Source: Candidatus Omnitrophota bacterium (GTDB lineage: Bacteria; Hinthialibacterota; Hinthialibacteria; Hinthialibacterales; JAKPRU01). From it: 64,000 bases of DNA. Of the stretch, positions 32,881 through 41,692 are shown piece after piece. The number at the start of each line of letters is the position of its first letter. Positions within the stretch are counted from its first letter, which is position 1. Both the position numbers and the translations under genes were made by a program. The notes beneath the pieces were generated by a model. It ran no database searches, was not told the origin of the DNA, and saw only the letters and a list, made by a program, of their open reading frames with translations. The stretch is taken from contig JAKQSI010000004.1 of NCBI GenBank assembly GCA_029570205.1, positions 49,887 through 113,886 of the forward strand, written 5' to 3'.

Positions 32881-35782
32881 GGTTACAGGGTCCCCTCTCC
32901 CGCCAGCTAAACATCCCCCTCTCCCCCCGGGAGAGAGTTGGGGTGAGGGAAAACGAACTGCATTCCGCACATTCCCTTTCTTCATCCCCTTTTTATTCCT
33001 GTTGAGTATCTTCTGCTCTCCCTCCTATTCGCAGCCGCTCCAATTCTATGAACAGCTGCAAGTTCAACGCATCGAGGGGCGAGTGGCCGGATTCGATGTA
33101 TTGACACCCGACCGACAATTGGTCACAGCAGTTCGTTTTTCGGCCAATGCGGTTTTCTGGCCGGAGACCATCGAACAAACCGACGTAAAATCCCGACTGA
33201 CCCTGCGATTCAGTAAGTTTCAGTGTCAGGAAAACAGCGGATTGGAACTGTCGGAGGATTCCGCCATCTCCGTGGTCTGGGACGAGGATGAGAAGTTTCC
33301 CGAGGTTTATTTCCTGATGGGAATCAAGCAGTTCGACGCCGTATCCTGGGAGAAGACACAGGGCCGGATTCCGTTTCATTTCCTGGTCTGCACACTTCGT
33401 GAGTCGGAGGTATTTCATCAAGGCGGCTGGCTGATCGGCACACCTCTCACGGAGCCGTTTTCTTCCCAGTCGGCCCCACACAGGGAGTATCCGGAAATCC
33501 GGTCCACTTGGTCGGAAGACTGGTCTTATGCGCCCGCCCTGGGATGCCATCCCATCCCTGCAATCGGACTCTGGGCCGCCCACCGAGGGCAATATATCGC
33601 ATACGATTTCAGCGAAACCCGCCTCTCCGACAATAGTGAGAAGAACGTCGGGACCGCCTGTTGCCGCCGGCATGGATATTATCGTCAGTTCATTACTCTG
33701 GTCTATCCGACCAGCTCTAAGAGTGTCGATGAACCGGTTTACCCCAAGGCCGATGACCGGATTCTGAGCCACTTCCGACTGGTCTGGTCGATGGATTTGC
33801 CGCCGGAGAAGGATCCGAACCGGTTCCTGATCGGCAGGCTCGCGAGCCTTGCGCCGAATGCGCTCCCTGCGGTTCCCAAGGTGAATGACTTGAACTATAT
33901 GCCCGGCCCGACACGCCTGAATTCGTTTACCGAGCCGGTCCCAAGGCCTCTCATCGGGCCGAGTTCGGAGGTCCGGAATACCGAGGAAAATACGCTTTTG
34001 ATCAATGGTTGGAAGACACATATCGGGTCCATGGTGGACCGTGCCTTTGCCCGGCGCGATGCGCAGGGAATTGCCATGCTGCACGAGCAGGCCCAGAGAC
34101 TCCTGTCCCTTGGGAAACGGTTTCGGGTGGATCAGGACCGCTGCTTTTATTGGGAAAAACCGATTCAGGGGAAACAGCAGGAGGCATACGGGGGCGAGGC
34201 CGCGCAGACCTTGCACAACAGCGATGGATTCGCCGCTGCGCGGCTGTTGCTGAATCTGTGGAAATACGATCCGGAACCGGAATACCTTGAGGCGGCAGAA
34301 GGTGCATTGAACTGGGCGCGGCATATTGTCTGGACCCGGAATGAGCTTGCAATTGCCCCATCCGTGCCGTTTACTATCGGCGGCTCCCTTCCGATCACGT
34401 TCTTGCTGGATTATCACCACCTCTTTCGGGATGACCAGGAACGCGGAGATCGTGCGCGTGAAGCCCTGGACTTAGCGGTGACATTTGCGTATCGGTATCT
34501 CCCCGTGTGGCTTTACGACAACAACCGCGAAGATGCTCTTGATTCCACCTTTCTTCTGGAGCGGAATGCCGGGCGCGAATGGGCTGGGTCCGCGTGCGGG
34601 AACGAAGTAACCTGGCAGGTCGAGGCTGTGGCGGATGTCGCTGTCAATTCGGGCGATCCGGTCCTCAAACATATCCTGCACGGCATCCTGGAGCGCTGGC
34701 CGCTGCTGTACCGCGAACAGGATTCGCCCTCGGTTACGCAGTACGATGCCGCCTTCACTGAGCAGTTCGGTTTGTATCCGGGGTGCGCCGTGGGAGCAGG
34801 GAACCGGGCAAGTTCCGGGTGGGCGGAACCATTTCACTTGTTGTATCCGGTAGGCGATACGGAGGTGCGTGTCGTTTGCGGAGAGGCAGATTGTTTTGTT
34901 ACCGATCGCGGGGGAAAGCATACGGTTGTCGAGGACTACCGCACAGACGGCAAGTCAAGATTCTCTTTCCAAGTTCGAAGTTCCCTGAAAGTTCCGTTCG
35001 ATGTCGCGATCACCACGCTCCGCGTAGACTTGAATAGTCTCCCCGTAAGCGTAAAACGCGGGCGCAAAGCCATCCCGCTGCAAGAGGGAGCCGGTGTCCT
35101 CCACTCCGCCGAGCGTTCGGATTCGCTCATCCTCCGGCAGATCAAGAATGGCGACGCAATTATTATCGGCGGTGAGTTCCTCAAAGAGAGAAGAAAAAAA
35201 ACCCGCCAACCTCGTGTGGAAAAGAAAAACCAAAAGGCCGACATCCCGCAGACGGGTCTGTTCGTAATCCACCATCCCGGAAAAACCGAGCCGCTGATCG
35301 GCGATTGGCTTGATAATAATTCCAAGGCCGGACTGTTTACCGGATTGCAGTATGCTTATGGGATACCGTTTTCTGTGGAATCGGACGAATGGGGAAATCC
35401 GTCGGCCTGGCGGAGCAAGCTCGATATAGACCGCTCTCTTCGGGGCAGGCATCTGTTTCTGTTCTGGATTCCGGATGGGCCGAACGCGGAGATCACTCTC
35501 GATGCCGGCCAGGGGAAAAAGCAACGGTTCAATACCCGGGACTGTGTCATGGTTCGGCAAGGCTGGCCGCCGATCTTTCACTGGACACTCTTGCTTGCCC
35601 ACTTTCCCGGAGACATGACAGATCGGATTCGAGACCTCGAAATCAGCAGCGGAAAAGTGATTGCTCTGACCTCTGCCCCCGGGAATCTTCCCGGCATGGA
35701 CAAGATTCTGCAAAACCTGGAAAGCACGACCAGCCCAACCGCCGGCCAATCGCTGAAAGACGTTCGGGCCGCTCCCGATTAA
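32876..35782 (+). CDS. Large secreted protein of unknown function (possible alpha/alpha-toroid)
   Basis: About 968 residues with a signal peptide (FFIPFLFLLSIFCSPSYSQ). The centre (GGEAAQTLHNSDGFAAARLL, EPEYLEAAEGALNWARHIVW, TFLLDYHHLFRDD) has the helical spacing of an alpha/alpha toroid as in glycan lyases and GH enzymes, but no catalytic motif is recognised. The rest is beta-rich. The frame is open from 32609, across the MITE-like element; the first ATG in frame near the signal peptide, 32876, lies in the element's right arm, and between it and the signal is a GGGGTGAGGG-type repeat. The true start is therefore uncertain. Confidence 0.65.
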   Translation: MTVTGSPLPPAKHPPLPPGESWGEGKRTAFRTFPFFIPFLFLLSIFCSPSYSQPLQFYEQLQVQRIEGRVAGFDVLTPDRQLVTAVRFSANAVFWPETIEQTDVKSRLTLRFSKFQCQENSGLELSEDSAISVVWDEDEKFPEVYFLMGIKQFDAVSWEKTQGRIPFHFLVCTLRESEVFHQGGWLIGTPLTEPFSSQSAPHREYPEIRSTWSEDWSYAPALGCHPIPAIGLWAAHRGQYIAYDFSETRLSDNSEKNVGTACCRRHGYYRQFITLVYPTSSKSVDEPVYPKADDRILSHFRLVWSMDLPPEKDPNRFLIGRLASLAPNALPAVPKVNDLNYMPGPTRLNSFTEPVPRPLIGPSSEVRNTEENTLLINGWKTHIGSMVDRAFARRDAQGIAMLHEQAQRLLSLGKRFRVDQDRCFYWEKPIQGKQQEAYGGEAAQTLHNSDGFAAARLLLNLWKYDPEPEYLEAAEGALNWARHIVWTRNELAIAPSVPFTIGGSLPITFLLDYHHLFRDDQERGDRAREALDLAVTFAYRYLPVWLYDNNREDALDSTFLLERNAGREWAGSACGNEVTWQVEAVADVAVNSGDPVLKHILHGILERWPLLYREQDSPSVTQYDAAFTEQFGLYPGCAVGAGNRASSGWAEPFHLLYPVGDTEVRVVCGEADCFVTDRGGKHTVVEDYRTDGKSRFSFQVRSSLKVPFDVAITTLRVDLNSLPVSVKRGRKAIPLQEGAGVLHSAERSDSLILRQIKNGDAIIIGGEFLKERRKKTRQPRVEKKNQKADIPQTGLFVIHHPGKTEPLIGDWLDNNSKAGLFTGLQYAYGIPFSVESDEWGNPSAWRSKLDIDRSLRGRHLFLFWIPDGPNAEITLDAGQGKKQRFNTRDCVMVRQGWPPIFHWTLLLAHFPGDMTDRIRDLEISSGKVIALTSAPGNLPGMDKILQNLESTTSPTAGQSLKDVRAAPD

Positions 35783-35843
35783 AAAAACAAACCCGCCAAA
35801 GTCCATTTCGTTTCTTTCGAAACCGAACCTTCGGCGAGCGATC

Positions 35844-36932
35844 TCAATTTCCCGTAACGAATTCGCGGATCTCCTGAAGCAACCGTTCCAGTTGACCCGG
35901 AGTTCCCACAGTGATCCGTAAAGCGGTCCCCTCAATCCCAGGGGTATGTGTCTGATCCGACACCAATATCCCCCGTTCGCTCAAACGCAACGCGCAGTCG
36001 TCAGGAATTTCATTCAACAAACCGGAGCATACCAGAAGAAAGTTGGTATGGGAAGAAAAAACATCCAGTCCGAGCCGAATTAATTCACAGGCAAGATTCT
36101 TCCGCCATGCGACAATTTGTCTGATTCGTTCCCGCATGATCTCTATCTCGCGCAGAGCGGCCCGCGCCGCTGTCTGTGCGATAGCATTTACCGGGAAAGT
36201 CAGCGCCATCCGCTCCATGGCATCGATCCGCTCCCGACAGGCCACCGCATACCCGATTCGCACCCCCGCCAGGCTGAAACTTTTCGATAAGCTGCGCAAA
36301 ACAATCAGGTTCTCATGCTCGTGAATCAGGTCCACAACACTCAACCCGGCAAACTCAAAATAGCATTCATCGACTGCAAGGATTCCAGGAGTCCATTCCA
36401 GCAACTGCAAAACATGCTGCCGGTCCACAAGTCCGCCTGTCGGATTATTCGGATTAGCCAGAAAAACCAGGTCCGGCTTTTCCTTTTGAAGGTGCGAATG
36501 AATCTCCTCCATGCCGGGCAGATTGTACCGGTCCGCCCGCCGCCGGAACATCGGCGCATATCGTTCCCCTTCACGTGCCGTGCAAAACCCATAATAAAAA
36601 AAAGTCGGTTCGAAAGAGACCACCGTGCCGCCCTTGGAGAGAAAGGTCTGAACCACAAGCTGAATCAGATCGTCGGAACCATTGCCGACAATGATCTGTT
36701 CGGGCCGGACCTTATGGCCGACATATCCGGCAAGGTCATCCCGAAGGGCGACAGCATTGGTATCAGGATAATAGTTTACCACGCTTGCGGCATCCCGAAT
36801 CGCCTGTTGTACAGATTCGGTAGGCGGAAAGGGGCTTTCGCCGAGATGCAAATAAATTTGCTCCCCGGGCCGGCGCCAATAACTGGGAACCGCTTTCCGG
36901 GCAGATAGTGAACGATAAAGTAGCTCAGTCAT
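35844..36932 (-). CDS. hisC: HisC-like aminotransferase (histidinol-phosphate transaminase family)
   Basis: A 362-residue fold-type I PLP aminotransferase. Key motifs are LHLGESPFPPTESV, NYYPDTNAVALRDDLA, VGNGSDDLIQL, FLANPNNPTGG, AVDECYFEF and the PLP-lysine site RSLSKSFSLAGVRIGYA. It probably converts histidinol phosphate and 2-oxoglutarate to imidazole-acetol phosphate and glutamate; aromatic-amino-acid or threonine-phosphate relatives cannot be excluded as no other his gene is nearby. ATG 36932 has AAAGGA seven bases upstream. Confidence 0.85.
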   Translation of the reverse strand: MTELLYRSLSARKAVPSYWRRPGEQIYLHLGESPFPPTESVQQAIRDAASVVNYYPDTNAVALRDDLAGYVGHKVRPEQIIVGNGSDDLIQLVVQTFLSKGGTVVSFEPTFFYYGFCTAREGERYAPMFRRRADRYNLPGMEEIHSHLQKEKPDLVFLANPNNPTGGLVDRQHVLQLLEWTPGILAVDECYFEFAGLSVVDLIHEHENLIVLRSLSKSFSLAGVRIGYAVACRERIDAMERMALTFPVNAIAQTAARAALREIEIMRERIRQIVAWRKNLACELIRLGLDVFSSHTNFLLVCSGLLNEIPDDCALRLSERGILVSDQTHTPGIEGTALRITVGTPGQLERLLQEIREFVTGN

Positions 36933-37030
36933 AATCATGTCCTTTTGTTCAAATATACCGGTCACACCACTCGGGCAAAGGGATATTATAGTTCCCGGTT
37001 AATTTTAATTGATGAAGGTGAGAGAATTGG

Positions 37031-37291
37031 ATGGCAACAATGCAGAGTTTTGAGGAAATAGAGGCGTGGCAGAAAGCCTGGGAGTTGATCCGATCTGTCT
37101 ATGCTTGCTCAATCTAGGGCGCTTTCGCCGGGGATTTTGGTCTGCGGGATCAGATCCGACGAGTGGCGGTTTCGATCTTTTCGAATATCGCAGAGGGTTT
37201 CGAGCGAGGAGGCTCAGCCGAGTTCATCCGATTCCCTGGTTATGAACAAGACTGCGCCGGAAAACTACAAAATCTCAAAATAGTTGTGTAG
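37031..37291 (+). pseudogene. Four-helix-bundle (S23/Avd-like) protein gene, broken
   Basis: The frame from ATG 37031 reads MQSFEEIEAWQKAWELIRSV, hits a TAG at 37115, and continues in the same frame as [33 protein letters not shown], then degenerates to the stop at 37291. This is the signature of the four-helix-bundle family first seen in 23S rRNA intervening sequences. The in-frame stop and the lost C-terminal GSAxELxxQ segment mark it as a pseudogene. The rest of 36933-37434 holds no gene. Confidence 0.85.
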
Positions 37292-37434
37292 CCGATAATC
37301 TTGGAGGCAACAACGGATCAATCTTCAGCGTCCTCTACAGCAGGGAAACAGAGAGAAGCGCCAAAGACAGCAATTCGGGCAAAATCTGAGGTAAGTTTGG
37401 AGGGTGATAAGTCGTAAGTTCAGTGAAATCAAGA

Positions 37435-37508
37435 CGCGCCTGGCGCGATTCGAACGCGCGACCTGCGGATTAGGAATCCGTCGCTCTATCCTACTGAGCT
37501 ACAGGCGC
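37435..37508 (-). tRNA. tRNA-Arg (anticodon CCU)
   Basis: The minus strand folds into a complete cloverleaf: acceptor GCGCCTG paired with CAGGCGC, D-arm TAGCTCAGTAGGATAGAGC, anticodon loop TTCCTAA in a CGGA/TCCG stem (anticodon CCU, reading AGG), and T-arm GCGCG-TTCGAAT-CGCGC. The CCA is not encoded. Confidence 0.96.
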
Positions 37509-37540
37509 GGAATGATTTTGATGACAAGCCAATCACTGTC

Positions 37541-37585
37541 ACAGGCTGGAAGCCTGTGACACCCCCACAGGTTGCAGGCCTGTGC
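37541..37585. repeat. Paired CACAGGC-type palindromes
   Basis: CACAGGCTGGAAGCCTGTG (from 37541) is followed by CACAGGTTGCAGGCCTGTG (from 37567). They relate to the palindrome at 30677-30695. They lie between apt and the tRNA and could act as an apt transcript end, although no T run follows. Confidence 0.6.
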
Positions 37586-37624
37586 TACCCGTATCTCCCA
37601 TTGGGTGAGATATTCAACAGCTTT

Positions 37625-38149
37625 TTACTCGCTGTCGTAATGGACCAGTGAATGCACCGGGATATCGCCGATCTTTGCGCGGCCGTTCAGGAAATCTAAC
37701 TCGACCACAAAGGCAACTCCGATTACCTTGCAGTCGAAATTTTTGAGCATATTCAAAACCGCCACCGCTGTTCCGCCTGTCGCGAGGAGATCGTCCACTA
37801 CCAGCACGGTCTGCCCTGAGTCAATCGCATCCTTGTGAATTTCCAGGGTGTCGGTTCCATATTCGAGTTCGTAGGATTCCGAGTAGGTTTCGGCGGGCAA
37901 TTTGCCCGGTTTTCGGACCGGCACGAATCCACATCCCAGTTCCTGGGCAATCGCGCCACCAAAAATGAATCCGCGCGACTCGACCGCCACAACCCGGTCG
38001 ATTTTCTGAGACCGGAACGGCTCCAGGAGCCGCCGAACTGCCTCGCGAAACGCATGGCCATCCCTCACCAGGGTGGTGATATCAATGAACGTGACTCCCT
38101 CTTTCGGGAATCCCGGGACTGTTCGTAACACGGCTTTCAAATCCATCAT
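37625..38149 (-). CDS. apt: Adenine phosphoribosyltransferase
   Basis: A 174-residue purine salvage enzyme making AMP from adenine and PRPP. The N-terminal MMDLKAVLRTVPGFPKEGV and TFIDITTLVRDG, the adenine-loop region VVAVESRGFIFGGAIAQ, and the PRPP loop VLVVDDLLATGGTA are all intact. I use ATG 38149 with GGAG six bases upstream, matching the normal Apt length; an ATG at 38161 would add four residues. The sigma-factor gene starts upstream on the same strand and ends 42 bases before this start, so the two may be co-transcribed. Confidence 0.96.
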   Translation of the reverse strand: MMDLKAVLRTVPGFPKEGVTFIDITTLVRDGHAFREAVRRLLEPFRSQKIDRVVAVESRGFIFGGAIAQELGCGFVPVRKPGKLPAETYSESYELEYGTDTLEIHKDAIDSGQTVLVVDDLLATGGTAVAVLNMLKNFDCKVIGVAFVVELDFLNGRAKIGDIPVHSLVHYDSE

Positions 38150-38190
38150 CGAGTTCTCCATGCTCGACAGCCAAAAAGGTCACCACATTT

Positions 38191-39039
38191 TCAGCGTTGA
38201 AACAAATCTTCTTCACCCATGGATTCCAACAGCATCCGCCGCAGTTTTTCCACAGTCTTGTGCTGGATTTGCCTCACACGCTCCCGTGTGATTCCCAGAT
38301 CTCTGCCGATCTCTTTGAGTGTTTTCGGTTCTTTTCCATGCAAGGCGAAACGCTCTACGATAATTCTTTTCTCCCGTTCCGGCAAGAGATCGACGAGGCG
38401 GACAATGCGTTCATCGCGGGTTCGAAGAAACAGCTTCACATCCGGTGGGGGAATGGTTGTGTCCTCCAGTTTCAGGCTGTGATCGGGTTCATCTTCCGAA
38501 CCCATCAGGCTTTCTACCACAGCGGGATTGTAAAATAGTCGGATTATATCGTCTTTTTCTTTTTCTATGATATCCAGTTGGGAGCGGAGCTCTTTTTCGG
38601 TCGGTTCCCGGCCAAGATTGTGGCTGAGTTCTCGGAAGGTTTCGCGGCATTTCTGAAGCGCATCCAGCTTATGCGAAGGCAGTCTCACGAGGCTTCCCTG
38701 GTTCTGCACGGCCCTCCCGACAAATTGGCGTATCCACCACGTGGCATAAGTGCTGAACCGCAGTTTTCGTGTATGATCGAATTTCTCCACCGCACGAATC
38801 AGGCCCAGGTTTCCTTCCTCGATGAGATCCATAAGAGACAGACCCTGGTTTCGATATCGCTTGGCGATATTGACGACGAGGCGAAGGTTGGCGAGAATGA
38901 GGTGCTGTCGTGCGGCCTGGTCCCCCTCGGCGATCCGTCGGGCAAGCTCGGCTTCCTCCTCAGCGGATAACAAATTGTATTTGCCGACCTCCAGCAAATA
39001 GAGACCGAGCAGGTGGCTGTCTCCCCGTTCGTCGACCAT
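38191..39039 (-). CDS. RNA polymerase sigma factor, RpoD/RpoS (group 1-2) family
   Basis: A 282-residue sigma-70 factor with regions 1.2 to 4 and no region 1.1. Region 2 is [20 protein letters not shown] with [16 protein letters not shown]; region 3 follows ([17 protein letters not shown]); region 4.2 is [20 protein letters not shown]. The short N-terminus and size resemble RpoS-like or secondary principal factors rather than the main RpoD. AGGAG lies eight bases before ATG 39039, and a strong promoter precedes it. It could be the target of an anti-sigma system, but nothing links it to the one at 1951. Confidence 0.93.
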   Translation of the reverse strand: MVDERGDSHLLGLYLLEVGKYNLLSAEEEAELARRIAEGDQAARQHLILANLRLVVNIAKRYRNQGLSLMDLIEEGNLGLIRAVEKFDHTRKLRFSTYATWWIRQFVGRAVQNQGSLVRLPSHKLDALQKCRETFRELSHNLGREPTEKELRSQLDIIEKEKDDIIRLFYNPAVVESLMGSEDEPDHSLKLEDTTIPPPDVKLFLRTRDERIVRLVDLLPEREKRIIVERFALHGKEPKTLKEIGRDLGITRERVRQIQHKTVEKLRRMLLESMGEEDLFQR

Positions 39040-39099
39040 CGCGGTTCTCCTACTCGGTGATGAATCATCTCCCTTCCATCTGCATCGAAGTGTAAATGC

Positions 39100-39127
39100 A
39101 TTATGAGCGTGCAGGGTTACCTGTCAA
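39100..39127 (-). promoter_or_regulatory. Sigma-70-type promoter of the sigma-factor gene
   Basis: On the minus strand a consensus TTGACA (39122-39127) is followed after 16 bases by CATAAT (39100-39105). The start site would be near 39093, giving a leader of about 54 bases. No other feature is seen in the 300-base gap up to 39340. Confidence 0.75.
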
Positions 39128-39340
39128 GCTTGACAAAAGAGGTTTCTGATATCCGAATATCACCGGGTCTCAATCTATCCGAGGAGGGGCGGACATAGGT
39201 ATCGGCTGATGTGAAGAGATTGTAAGCTTAATAATTTCAAATTCCTCTGTGTTTCCCCCAATCTTTGGGAAAAATCGATGCGCGAATTTATCGGTTTTGA
39301 GATAGATTCAGGAGCCTTGCCCTCTCGATCCTGATCCAAG

Positions 39341-39769
39341 GTGAGTGAAGTTGTGGAGTTCTTTTTCGTGGACATCAACGATATCAACGATGGTCTTTAC
39401 GTGCTGTTTAATGAACCCGTGAAACAGGCGGTGGTTTTGCCGTTTAAGGGAAACGGCCCGCCGGTTATTCTGGCATGGCAATCTCGCGACTGCGGCGAAG
39501 GGTTTCTCAAGTCGGTATCTCCTGAAAAAAGAAGTAATTGGCGATTGTATGAGTGGACATACGGGGATGTTTCCGAGTGGCTCCGACGAAATCCGGGGCT
39601 GGCGGGGGTGGAGTGGAATTGCATATTCTGGCCTTCGGAGGGTGGAACGCTGATTGCGCGGGAGGTTTGGGAGAGTTTCGCTGAATCTGTCGGAAGAAGC
39701 GAAGATTTGCGCTGGAATGAGGCAAAACAGGGAAACGGAGCCTCCGGGAAGATTTTTAAAAATACATAA
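39341..39769 (+). CDS. Hypothetical protein
   Basis: A 142-residue frame from GTG (SEVVEFFFVDINDINDGL) with good codon structure and a soluble, Trp-rich composition (LYEWTYGDVSEWLRRNPG, AGVEWNCIFWPSEGG). I recognise no family. No strong ribosome binding site stands before the GTG, and the terminal KQGNGASGKIFKNT looks unstructured. It is isolated between the sigma-factor promoter and a downstream promoter. It could be a small cytoplasmic protein or chance. Confidence 0.45.
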   Translation: MSEVVEFFFVDINDINDGLYVLFNEPVKQAVVLPFKGNGPPVILAWQSRDCGEGFLKSVSPEKRSNWRLYEWTYGDVSEWLRRNPGLAGVEWNCIFWPSEGGTLIAREVWESFAESVGRSEDLRWNEAKQGNGASGKIFKNT

Positions 39770-39787
39770 ATTATTATCTGAACATAC

Positions 39788-39815
39788 TTGATGTCATAGG
39801 AATAAGGGGTATAAT
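39788..39815 (+). promoter_or_regulatory. Promoter and long leader of the 40054 gene
   Basis: TTGATG at 39788-39793 and TATAAT at 39810-39815 are 16 bases apart. The transcript would have a leader of about 230 bases (to 40053) containing GGGG...CCCC and CGCGAATC...GATTCGCG hairpins and a very strong Shine-Dalgarno-like GGAGGTGAT at 39891-39899 with no ATG behind it. No known riboswitch consensus was recognised. Confidence 0.6.
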
Positions 39816-40053
39816 CCGCGTAACGTATTCTATGCCGTTCCCCCGGGGAAGTCCGATATCGGAATGGGGTTGAGAGGCCCCTGCCGGAAGGGAGGTGATA
39901 GATAGAGCGTTTTCCGTACTCTTTGCCGCGCGGCAACTTGAAGTTACGTGCATCCGGGAAAGAAGTTTTGGGCGCGAATCGGAGGATTCGCGGGTGCGAG
40001 TTTCTAAGGAACAAGAGTCCGATCCATGTGATCGACCTGATTGGAGAAATGGT

Positions 40054-41520
40054 ATGAAGAAATTTGGATATGTCGTTTTGGCATTGTTAATTACCTCCGT
40101 CGGTTTTACCCAAGGTACCCTTGGCCCGCCAGAGGAAGGTTATCCGGACAATGTACAAGTTCTTCTCGCGGAGACTTGGCTGTTCCCGATCGATATCGAT
40201 AACGGCGAGTATTGGGAACCGGACACGGAGATCTTCGGTGTGGACGGAACCATTGCCATTATCGCAGGCGCATGGCCTGATGGCGTTTACAGCGATGCGA
40301 TGAATGCCAAAGTTGCCTTCATTGACATGGAAGGCAATATCACCGAGCATTGGGCGTGGATCACGGATGCTGGAGACCCATACTCATGGGCGTCCATTAA
40401 CGACTGCCGCACCGATGGGAATCCCCCGGTCATTACGGTCGACACTCGGAAGAATGGGACAAAGCGTTTCATGGTCGGCCAGGAGGCCACCCCGTTTTTG
40501 TACGACGAGTTCAACTCGGATGGCCGCTGGAACGGCACCTTTGCCTATGACAAGCAGACGGCTTGCGTCCAGATACAAGAGCTCAAACCGGATGGTACGA
40601 CCGGCAAAATAACCAATGTGTTCGATCCGATTTACATGAAGGGCGGAATAGCGGGCGCGCAGGCGGGGGCGCAGATCCGTTTCGGCGGCGAGGTTCGCTG
40701 CTTGTCCAACGGTAATTTCGTAGTTGTTCCGGAAGATCGCGTCAAAGGCGTTGTCCCGGACGGGAACGCGGCCGTGGCGGGAATCTTCACCCAGGATGGC
40801 ACACCTGTGAAGGCGGCTTTCAACGCCAAGATTGAAGGTGGCGCGGCGGAGATCTGGTCCAACGTCGCGGCCTTTAATGGTGGCTGGGTGGTTCGTCTCC
40901 AGGGCGTGATGAATGTCTGGAACAATGACGGCACTCCGCGGTATACTCTTGATCAGTCCACTTTCACCAGCGTGACAGATCGGGGCCGTGGCGATGAGCA
41001 GCGCATCAAGGGCAACCTTGCACATACCACGGTCTATTTGGCGGCTACGAATGTGGATGGATATCTTTGCATGTCTCGTGTCGATCTCGGCAAGAGTAGC
41101 GTGGATACTGCCGTGGGCGCAAAGGAAGTGATCCTGAATAACGACGATTACTTTGTTAACAGGATGTTCGGCTATGCCGATTGCGCCGTGGACGAATACA
41201 ACAACTCCGTCATCGTGGCGCATGAAAGTTTCTCCTCGCAAAATCCGCAGGTTGTCTGTGTGATTTTCGACAGCGATTTGAATCCGGTCACGCCATTTTT
41301 CTATGTATTCCAATCCCATGATTGGTGGAAAAGCAGTTTTACCGGCTATTTGACCAAAGAAGCGAATGTTTCGATGGACAACCACCGGATTGCGATCGCG
41401 GCGGACGGCATCTTCGCCGATCCGGCGGGCGGCCTGACCCCCAAGGAGCAGACCTTCGTGACAGTCTTCAAGAACCCCCTGGAGCAGGAAGTTCCGGTTC
41501 GGGATTGGACCGTGTACTAA
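40054..41520 (+). CDS. Secreted protein of unknown function
   Basis: A 488-residue exported protein: MKKFGYVVLALLITSVGFTQ is a signal peptide. The mature chain is beta-rich and acidic, with WITDAGDPYSWASINDCRTD, GGEVRCLSNGNFVVVPEDR, VVRLQGVMNVWNNDG and DCAVDEYNNSVIVAHESFS. The spacing suggests a beta-propeller-like fold but no named family is recognised. GGAG lies seven bases before ATG 40054; the frame is open to a GTG at 39895 inside the leader. It has its own promoter and terminator, so it is monocistronic. Confidence 0.75.
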   Translation: MKKFGYVVLALLITSVGFTQGTLGPPEEGYPDNVQVLLAETWLFPIDIDNGEYWEPDTEIFGVDGTIAIIAGAWPDGVYSDAMNAKVAFIDMEGNITEHWAWITDAGDPYSWASINDCRTDGNPPVITVDTRKNGTKRFMVGQEATPFLYDEFNSDGRWNGTFAYDKQTACVQIQELKPDGTTGKITNVFDPIYMKGGIAGAQAGAQIRFGGEVRCLSNGNFVVVPEDRVKGVVPDGNAAVAGIFTQDGTPVKAAFNAKIEGGAAEIWSNVAAFNGGWVVRLQGVMNVWNNDGTPRYTLDQSTFTSVTDRGRGDEQRIKGNLAHTTVYLAATNVDGYLCMSRVDLGKSSVDTAVGAKEVILNNDDYFVNRMFGYADCAVDEYNNSVIVAHESFSSQNPQVVCVIFDSDLNPVTPFFYVFQSHDWWKSSFTGYLTKEANVSMDNHRIAIAADGIFADPAGGLTPKEQTFVTVFKNPLEQEVPVRDWTVY

Positions 41521-41544
41521 GCGGATTGTTTGATTCGTGATCGA

Positions 41545-41580
41545 CGGGCCTGTTCGCATTTTGCGGGCAGGCCCGATTTG
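41545..41580 (+). terminator. Hairpin terminator between convergent genes
   Basis: CGGGCCTG at 41545-41552 pairs with CAGGCCCG at 41568-41575, extended by an inner GCA/TGC, followed by ATTTGTT. It lies 25 bases past the secreted-protein stop and may also serve the convergent histidine kinase. Confidence 0.7.
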
Positions 41581-41589
41581 TTAGTCGGA

Positions 41590-41673
41590 ATCTTGATTCG
41601 CAGGACTGTAGGATAACCATGAGGAAGAGAGAATCAGGGAAATCAGAGAATCTGCCGAATTAAAGTTCAGACT
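41590..41673. repeat. Dispersed repeat, copy 2
   Basis: A diverged copy of the 14386-14520 repeat in the same orientation: GGATAACCATGAGGAAGAG, AATCAGGGAAATCAGAGAAT and a closing GTTCAGACT. It is non-coding and lies between two convergent genes. Confidence 0.5.
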
Positions 41674-41692
41674 TCGCCCGAGAGGCGAACGG

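Noticed and set aside
39816..40053. Known riboswitch in the leader
   Set aside because: No match to the conserved cores of cobalamin, TPP, SAM, glycine, cyclic-di-GMP or fluoride riboswitches could be seen.
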